Source: JBFLXN01 sp040755715 [NCBI: Candidatus Edwardsbacteria bacterium]
Lineage (GTDB): Bacteria; Edwardsbacteria; AC1; JBFLXN01
Length of the DNA stretch: 10,301 bases
Direction: 5' to 3'
NCBI GenBank assembly: GCA_040755715.1
Contig: JBFLXN010000098.1
Coordinates: 1 to 10,301, forward strand
Shown here: positions 5,266 to 10,301 of the stretch, one piece after another
How the letters are laid out: each line of letters starts with the position of its first letter
Numbering within the stretch: the stretch's first letter is position 1
The notes under the pieces: model-generated
Told to the model about the DNA's origin: nothing
The model's input: only the letters and a program-made list of their open reading frames with translations
Database searches by the model: none
Program-made: the position numbers and the translations under genes

Positions 5266-6240
5266 ATGCTTACTGAACTTTTAAATCAATTTGCTCAGCA
5301 AGAAATGGCTAAGCCCCGTCGGCCTAAGGAAAAGCATTGGCCCTCAGATGCGGGGAAATGTCTCAGAGCCTTGGTCTATCTCTGGCGAGGCACTGAAGGG
5401 AAAAAACCTGATAACCGAACCTTTTTTGTTTTTGAAGACGGTCACCTTCATCATCAAACCATCCGTAATCAACTGCGTCGGGCTGGCCTTGAATTTACAA
5501 TGGAAGAAGCCCCCATCTCTGACCCCAAAATTCCTCTGTCAGGTAAATTAGACGCCGTCATCCGACTGGGCGGAAAATATTATGTCCTGGAAATAAAATC
5601 AATCAACCGTTTCTCCTTTGAAGAAGTGACTCATCAGGGGCCAATACCTTCTCATGTCATTCAATTGCAGTTATATCTACATTATGTCCAAAATCTCTTT
5701 CGCCTAAACACTCAGTCGGGTATTTTGCTTTACAAATGCAAAGACACCAGCCGCTTCTGGGAGTCCCTCATTGAATATGATGAAACGCAGGTCAAGACCT
5801 TCTTTGACACGGTGGCAGAGGTCAAAGAACATCTTGGAAAAAATACACTCCCGCCACGCCCTTATAGAGTTACGGATTGGGAGTGTCAATATTGTGACTA
5901 TTCCGAAATTTGCTGGGAAGGTATGGAAAAAGAATTAGAAAATCGTTTGAAAGAAATAAGAGAAGAAGAATTAGTGAAATTGATTGGTGAACTCATCTTT
6001 GTGCGGGACCAAAAAAAGCAAGTTGAGAAGGAAGAGAAACGGCTCACCGAATTGATAAAATCAATTATGGTGCAAAAAGAAATCAAGTCAGGCAAAATCG
6101 GTAGTTATTTTGTGGAATTAAAAGAGCAGAGTAGAAAGAATCTTGACAGAGAACTTCTAATTGAGAAATTAGGAGACTTGGAACCATTCTATAAGGTAGA
6201 TACCTATTCAACATTACAGATAAAAGAAAAAGACCTGTAA
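5266..6240 (+). CDS. PD-(D/E)XK nuclease with Cas4/AddB-like four-cysteine cluster
   Basis: The 324-residue protein has the RecB/Cas4-type nuclease pattern. GKLD has D96, followed by E109-I-K111 as the ExK of the active site, then Q133-L-Q-L-Y137, the QxxxY motif IV. H60-H63 in EDGHLHHQ may be the conserved N-terminal metal-binding histidine region. Four cysteines frame the domain, C32 (GKCLRALVYLW) and C206-x2-C209-x5-C215 near its end, the arrangement that holds a 4Fe-4S cluster in Cas4, AddB and eukaryotic Dna2. After the domain comes a charged, probably coiled-coil segment (about 220-275) and a short C-terminal tail. It should be a DNA exonuclease acting on ends or single strands. mutS2 begins 3 nt after its stop, so the two are surely co-transcribed. 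No cas1, cas2 or helicase partner is nearby, so a CRISPR role is not supported. Confidence 0.85.
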   Translation: MLTELLNQFAQQEMAKPRRPKEKHWPSDAGKCLRALVYLWRGTEGKKPDNRTFFVFEDGHLHHQTIRNQLRRAGLEFTMEEAPISDPKIPLSGKLDAVIRLGGKYYVLEIKSINRFSFEEVTHQGPIPSHVIQLQLYLHYVQNLFRLNTQSGILLYKCKDTSRFWESLIEYDETQVKTFFDTVAEVKEHLGKNTLPPRPYRVTDWECQYCDYSEICWEGMEKELENRLKEIREEELVKLIGELIFVRDQKKQVEKEEKRLTELIKSIMVQKEIKSGKIGSYFVELKEQSRKNLDRELLIEKLGDLEPFYKVDTYSTLQIKEKDL

Positions 6241-6243
6241 TCA

Positions 6244-8697
6244 GTGAACGACCATACCCTTCAAGTCTTAGAATTTGATAAGATTTTAGCTATACTGGCT
6301 GAACGCACCAGTTCACCCTTAGGTAAAGAACTGGCTCACCAGTCAAGACCCTCAACAGACTTTGAGACCGTTTCTCAGAGACTAAAAGAAGTTACCGAAC
6401 TGAAAAAATTTATTTCGGCTGGGGAAAATTTTTCTTTAACTGGATTAAAGGACATTCGCTCAAGTTTAGAAAAATTAAAAATAGAAGGGACTATCCTTGA
6501 ACCTCGGGAATTGTTAGATATTGCCGAAACCTTGGGCACAGCCCGCCGAATTAAGAAAATTTTTTCCGCCAAACTGATGGCGGACAGGTCCGCCACAGCA
6601 GAAAAATTTCCCTTACTCTACAAACTGACCAATCCCTTGGTTGTTTTTAAGGAAATTGAAGAAAAGATTGAACAAACTGTTGATTCCTCAGGCGAAATTT
6701 TAGATAAAGCCTCAAGAAAATTATCGCAATTAAGAAGAGAGAAGGAGCGAATCCGAGAGAAGATTCAAGAGAAATTAACCGCCGTCATTAATTCTCCCAA
6801 AAACAAAAAGATTATTCAAGAACCAATTATCACCCTCCGTGATGAACGCTATTGCATTCCGGTGAAAGCCGAAGAACGGACAAAAATAAAAGGGATAGTT
6901 CATGAAACTTCACAATCGGGCGCCACTGTCTTTATTGAGCCCTTGACCACGGTAGAGTTGAACAATTCTCTCCGTCAGTGTGGACTTGAAGAAAAACGAG
7001 AAATTCAGAAAATCTTAAATGAAATTTGCCAACTGGTGCGCTTTAATCTCGCCGAAATCAGCCAGAATTTGAACATCCTGGCTGAATTTGACCTCATCCT
7101 TGCCAAGACCCGTCTGAGCCTTGATTGGAAGTGTGTTGAACCACAATTGAATACACAAGGATATATTTCCCTAAAGAACGGAAGACATCCTTTCTTAATT
7201 CAAGAAAAGGAACCGAGAGCGGACTATCAAAATAGCAAAGTAGCCGCCAAGAAGGTTATTCCGCTTAACCTTCAGATTGGTCAAGATTTTACTACGCTTA
7301 TGATTACAGGGCCCAATACTGGGGGGAAGACCGTAGCTTTGAAAACCATAGGAATTCTTGTCCTGATGACCCAAACCGGAATGCACATCCCGGCAGGAGA
7401 AGATTCTGAGATTTCCCTCTTCCCTCAAATCTTTGCTGATATTGGCGATGAACAGTCAATTGAAGAATCGCTTTCTACCTTCTCTTCCCATTTACGGAAT
7501 GTCAAAGATGTTTTAAAAGAAGCAAATTCTCAAAGTTTAGTTTTACTTGATGAAATTGGTGTGGGCACAGACCCTGAAGAAGGACAAGCTCTGGCCATGG
7601 CCATTTTAGAAGAATTGACTTTGAGACAATGCAGAGTGATTGCTACTACTCACTACGGCACCTTGAAGGTTTTTGCTCATTCAAAACCGGGTATGCAGAA
7701 TGCAGCCATGGAATTTGACCGCACAACCCTACATCCGACCTATCGCTTGATGATGGGTGTGCCAGGTGGAAGCTATGCCTTAGAAATTGCCCAGAGACTG
7801 GGAATTCCTATAGATGTTTTAGAAAAGGCGAAAGGCTTTGTCTCCTCTGAAGCCATTCATTTAGACGAACTAATTGCTAAATTAGAGGAGAGTATACAAG
7901 AAGGGGAAAAGACTCGCTGGGAAGTAAATCAGAAATCAGAAGAATTAACCACCTTGATTTCTCAATATGAAAAGAGAATGGAAACTATTAGGGAAGAAGA
8001 AAAGAGAATTAAGGAAAGGGCAAAAGAAGAAGGAAGGAAAATCTTAGAAGAGACAAAGAGGGTTTCCCAAAGAGCCATTGAAGAAATTAAAAAACAACCA
8101 CCAAGCCATCCAACTGTCAGAAAGATAGAAAGGGTTTTGAGTGAAGAGATAAGAAAATTGGTAAACAGTGAAAAACTAAAAGTGCCCAAAAAGCCACTCA
8201 AAGATTTAAAAATCGGAGAGAAACTTTGGCTAGAGTCAGTCAAACGCGAAGGAGTACTTCTTACCCTCCCAAACTCGCAAGGAAAAGTGAAGGTGCAAAT
8301 CGGCTCACTGCGTTTGGACTTATCAGCAGAAGAGCTCTCTCGTCAATCAGTAAGACCACGGGCATTCAGCCCCCAGATTTTTCAGAGACCTTTGGAGAAA
8401 GTAGAAGAAGATGAATTAGAAACCAGTTCAGTCAATTATGAAAATGAAGGTTCATTCTCACCCGAATTACATTTGATTGGGAAGAGGGTGAAGGAATCTG
8501 TAGAGATTTTGGATAAATATTTGGACGATGCTCAATTGAAGGGTATTTCCTTTATAAAGATTGTTCATGGTAAAGGGAAGGGTATTTTGCGGGCAGTAGT
8601 CAAGGAGGCCTTAGCTAAAGACGAGAGAGTCAAATCATTCCGCCTCGGAGAGTGGAATGAAGGTGGGAGCGGCGTGACGGTGGTGGAGTTGAAATGA
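6244..8697 (+). CDS. mutS2: MutS2 ATPase with Smr domain
   Basis: The 817-residue length is close to other MutS2 proteins. It starts at GTG 6244, 3 nt after the nuclease stop and without a clear RBS, implying coupled translation. A helical core and clamp region (1-330) precedes the ATPase: Walker A GPNTGGKT at 356-363, signature SLSTFSSH at 409-416 and Walker B LLDE ending D436-E437. A long charged coiled coil follows (about 540-650), then a KOW/SH3-like segment (GEKLWLESVKREGVLLTLP...), and a C-terminal Smr domain from about 742 with the HGKGKG motif. MutS2 lacks the MutS mismatch-recognition domain; it has been tied to suppression of recombination and, in Bacillus, to rescue of collided ribosomes. 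Two oddities: the Smr LDxR/LDLxG motif reads LHLIG (742-746), and a palindrome at 6578-6595 is read in frame. Confidence 0.95.
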   Translation: MNDHTLQVLEFDKILAILAERTSSPLGKELAHQSRPSTDFETVSQRLKEVTELKKFISAGENFSLTGLKDIRSSLEKLKIEGTILEPRELLDIAETLGTARRIKKIFSAKLMADRSATAEKFPLLYKLTNPLVVFKEIEEKIEQTVDSSGEILDKASRKLSQLRREKERIREKIQEKLTAVINSPKNKKIIQEPIITLRDERYCIPVKAEERTKIKGIVHETSQSGATVFIEPLTTVELNNSLRQCGLEEKREIQKILNEICQLVRFNLAEISQNLNILAEFDLILAKTRLSLDWKCVEPQLNTQGYISLKNGRHPFLIQEKEPRADYQNSKVAAKKVIPLNLQIGQDFTTLMITGPNTGGKTVALKTIGILVLMTQTGMHIPAGEDSEISLFPQIFADIGDEQSIEESLSTFSSHLRNVKDVLKEANSQSLVLLDEIGVGTDPEEGQALAMAILEELTLRQCRVIATTHYGTLKVFAHSKPGMQNAAMEFDRTTLHPTYRLMMGVPGGSYALEIAQRLGIPIDVLEKAKGFVSSEAIHLDELIAKLEESIQEGEKTRWEVNQKSEELTTLISQYEKRMETIREEEKRIKERAKEEGRKILEETKRVSQRAIEEIKKQPPSHPTVRKIERVLSEEIRKLVNSEKLKVPKKPLKDLKIGEKLWLESVKREGVLLTLPNSQGKVKVQIGSLRLDLSAEELSRQSVRPRAFSPQIFQRPLEKVEEDELETSSVNYENEGSFSPELHLIGKRVKESVEILDKYLDDAQLKGISFIKIVHGKGKGILRAVVKEALAKDERVKSFRLGEWNEGGSGVTVVELK
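6578..6595. repeat. 18-bp in-frame palindrome inside mutS2
   Basis: TGGCGGAC (6578-6585) and GTCCGCCA (6588-6595) are exact reverse complements separated by AG. It is markedly GC-rich against its AT-rich surroundings and encodes MADRSAT (residues 112-118), between KKIFSAK and EKFPLLYKL. It may be a palindromic element inserted without breaking the reading frame. Confidence 0.65.
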
Positions 8698-8739
8698 GGA
8701 GAAAAAGGTCTATAGTGAGCAGTAACTCGGAAAGTAAAA

Positions 8740-10218
8740 ATGGATAAAAAATACTGGCAGATAAATACCGAAAAATTAGCCGATGATATTAGAGAGGTCG
8801 CTCGTCAAGTTAAAAGTCAATTAAAAAAAGAAGAAGACCTCAAAATGCGTGTAGAACCTCTACTTCAGAACGCATTTAAAAAAATTGGAGTAGACATTGA
8901 CATTGTGGGATATGAGAAAACATCCACAAGTTACAGAGGTAGAGCAGATGCAGTTTATGGGTATTTGACAATAGAATACAAGTTTCCTGGCAAATTATCT
9001 CAGAAAACAGAAATAAAAAAAGCTGTAGAACAGCTTCAGCGGTATTTGAGTGAACAATCAGCACAGTTCGGACAGCAAAAAGAGGACTTTTTAGAAAAAG
9101 CGGTTGGTGCTGCTCTTGATGGTGAAAATATAATGTTTGTTAGATTTACAAAAGCTCCAACAATTCTACAGACACCGGTTCCTATTGAAATGCCGCAAAT
9201 AGCCCTTTTCCCGCAAGTGCAGGTTGGACAAGGATTTCATATCCAAGGGCCATATTCTGTTAATAAATCAAGTATAAGCAGTCTATTGATATATGTGAGA
9301 GCGTCTCGCCGTCGTCCTTTGACAGCAAAAGACCTCGCTACAGTCTTTTCCCCCACCTGTTCAACAACGCAACAAGCAATATCTGAACTGTATTCTGAAA
9401 TTATGAGAGCACAGCGAAGGCAGGTTCCGTCCCGGATAAAAACATTTTTTGATGAGTGGAACAGAATTTTTGGAATTGTCTATGGCCAGGAACTTGAAAA
9501 GGCAGAAAAATCAGCAGAAAGGACGGCTAAATTATATCAAATGCCCGGAGGCTCTCGTCTCCAACAGCTCTTATTCTCAATTCACACTTTTTATGCTTTT
9601 TTGATGAAACTAATTGCTATTGAACTCATTTCTTCGCAAAGAAAAAGCACCGTGGAATCGTTTGTCAAAGGGCTATCTTCCTTAGGTGATGATGAATTAA
9701 GAGATAAATTGGTTCATTTGGAAAGTGGAGCAGATTTTATTCAACAGGGAATTGAAAATTTTTTGGAAGCAGATTTCTTCTCTTGGTATCTTGATGGATG
9801 GACCCCACAAATTGCAAATATTTTCCGTGATATTGTCAGAGCACTTTCCGATTTTGAACCTGTAACACCGATTTTAGAACCCGAATGGACAAAGGACCTG
9901 TTACAAAATCTTTACGAAGTGATTGTCCCACAGGAATTGAGACACGACTTGGGCGAATATTATACACCTGACTGGTTAGCTGGATATGTAGTTGACAAAA
10001 CTGGATATATGGGAGAGATTGGTTGTCGTTTTCTTGACCCTGCCTGCGGCTCCGGAACATTTTTAGTCCAGGCGATTAACCGGGTAATAAAAAATGTTGG
10101 GAAACAAAAAGGACTTGATGTCAAAGAAATTGGTCAGCACATACTCGCCAATATTGTTGGTTTTGATATAAATCGGGGCTTCACCGATTTCGGTGCAAAT
10201 TTTAAAGGAAGACGCTGA
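8740..10218 (+). CDS. Type IIG-like restriction-modification protein, truncated after methylase motif I
   Basis: The frame encodes 492 residues from ATG 8740, with GGAAAG at 8729-8734 as RBS. The N-terminal part looks like a restriction nuclease: E39, then GRAD with D70 and E79-Y-K81, and later EQLQRYL. A long helical linker (about 180-400) leads to a gamma-type N6-adenine methylase start: LGEYYTPDWLA (about 403-413) is motif X, and LDPACGSGTFL (432-442) is the SAM-binding motif I. VGFDIN follows as the segment after motif I. The family should continue with an LAV...AK.N helix, the catalytic NPPY motif IV and a target-recognition domain; none of these appears. Similarity stops after R479 (base 10176), where a palindromic repeat starts, and a stop follows 13 codons on. 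No frame in the last 100 bases restores the family pattern. Cleavage and methylation are both probably lost unless the gene resumes outside the window. Confidence 0.8.
   Translation: MDKKYWQINTEKLADDIREVARQVKSQLKKEEDLKMRVEPLLQNAFKKIGVDIDIVGYEKTSTSYRGRADAVYGYLTIEYKFPGKLSQKTEIKKAVEQLQRYLSEQSAQFGQQKEDFLEKAVGAALDGENIMFVRFTKAPTILQTPVPIEMPQIALFPQVQVGQGFHIQGPYSVNKSSISSLLIYVRASRRRPLTAKDLATVFSPTCSTTQQAISELYSEIMRAQRRQVPSRIKTFFDEWNRIFGIVYGQELEKAEKSAERTAKLYQMPGGSRLQQLLFSIHTFYAFLMKLIAIELISSQRKSTVESFVKGLSSLGDDELRDKLVHLESGADFIQQGIENFLEADFFSWYLDGWTPQIANIFRDIVRALSDFEPVTPILEPEWTKDLLQNLYEVIVPQELRHDLGEYYTPDWLAGYVVDKTGYMGEIGCRFLDPACGSGTFLVQAINRVIKNVGKQKGLDVKEIGQHILANIVGFDINRGFTDFGANFKGRR
10178..10199. repeat. Palindromic direct repeat, copy 1
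   Basis: This 22-nt unit, GCTTCACCGATTTCGGTGCAAA, contains the dyad CACCGA-TT-TCGGTG. It begins two bases after the last codon that looks like methylase. It is matched by a second copy exactly 60 bases further on, differing at two positions. Confidence 0.75.
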
Positions 10219-10301
10219 AATATCAATATGTTTGTTAGCTTTTCCGATTTCGGTGCAAACTGGGCAAATGCAGATCTTAGGAACTTGTGATTTAACAACC
10301 C
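10219..10301. other. Repeat-bearing DNA at the window edge
   Basis: Apart from the second repeat copy I see no gene or restored methylase frame. On the minus strand a frame from the window edge to a stop at 10134-10136 is open and reads KFAPKS or FAPKSE at each repeat, 20 residues apart. This could be chance or the end of a repeat protein. Confidence 0.4.
10238..10259. repeat. Palindromic direct repeat, copy 2
   Basis: GCTTTTCCGATTTCGGTGCAAA repeats copy 1 with TT in place of CA, which shortens the dyad to CCGA-TT-TCGG. The 38-nt sequence between the copies is not itself repeated. The remaining 42 bases to the window edge show no third copy. Confidence 0.75.

Noticed and set aside
5266-6240. 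Annotation as Cas4 of a CRISPR system.
   Set aside because: The motifs fit the wider Cas4/AddB/RecB nuclease group, but there are no adaptation genes and the gene is embedded with mutS2.
10178-10259. Start of a CRISPR array, from two 22-nt repeats with a 38-nt spacer.
   Set aside because: Only two copies are visible, the unit is shorter than usual CRISPR repeats, the copies differ, and no cas genes are present. It is kept only as a direct repeat.
10134-10301. A minus-strand coding frame with a 20-residue repeat (FAPKS).
   Set aside because: It overlaps the methylase frame and its repeats are just the palindromic DNA repeats read backwards. Without sequence beyond the edge it cannot be supported.

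Overview
The window looks like chromosomal DNA of an anaerobic bacterium, probably an uncultured lineage with thermophile affinities. Ribosomal protein bS21, MutS2 and CvpA mark it as bacterial. An Isf-type iron-sulfur flavoprotein points to anaerobic metabolism, and a THEP1-type NTPase is a family common in thermophiles and archaea. The DNA is fairly AT-rich by eye, Shine-Dalgarno sites are used, and ATG, GTG and TTG starts all occur. I cannot name the phylum. Every supported gene is on the + strand.

Layout. (1) Bases 1-311: four successive inverted repeats abut a 3' remnant of a DNA methyltransferase gene. (2) 332-1659: a tight cluster of an iron-sulfur flavoprotein, a THEP1-like NTPase and a small unrecognised four-cysteine protein. 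(3) 1686-3917: a large exported DUF3160 protein with a strong RBS, 26 bases after the cluster. (4) 3918-4224: an intergenic stretch with a near-consensus extended -10 promoter and a leader of about 200 nt holding a perfect 28-bp palindrome. (5) 4225-5027: rpsU and a CvpA-family membrane protein. (6) 5028-5265: a repeat-rich intergenic stretch with a very long hairpin. (7) 5266-8697: a PD-(D/E)XK nuclease with Cas4/AddB-like cysteines, followed 3 nt later by mutS2. (8) 8740-10218: the front of a Type IIG-like restriction-modification protein (N-terminal nuclease plus N6-adenine methylase motif I), which loses methylase similarity just where a palindromic direct repeat with a 60-bp period begins.

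How the genes fit together. The middle (rpsU-cvpA-nuclease-mutS2) is a housekeeping, translation and DNA-maintenance block. cvpA-polX-mutS2 is a known order in Bacillus, and here the nuclease stands where PolX would be. The two ends are damaged restriction-modification genes of different classes, each broken next to palindromic DNA, so the edges look like a region of turnover around a stable core.

The most distinctive material is the set of palindromic elements: the edge hairpins, the CCCGAT...ATCGGG elements at 5113-5237, an in-frame palindrome inside mutS2, and the CCGATTTCGG repeats at the right end. The Fe-S-type nuclease paired with mutS2 in the absence of cas genes is also notable. I see no tRNA, rRNA, transposase, complete CRISPR array or convincing rho-independent terminator.
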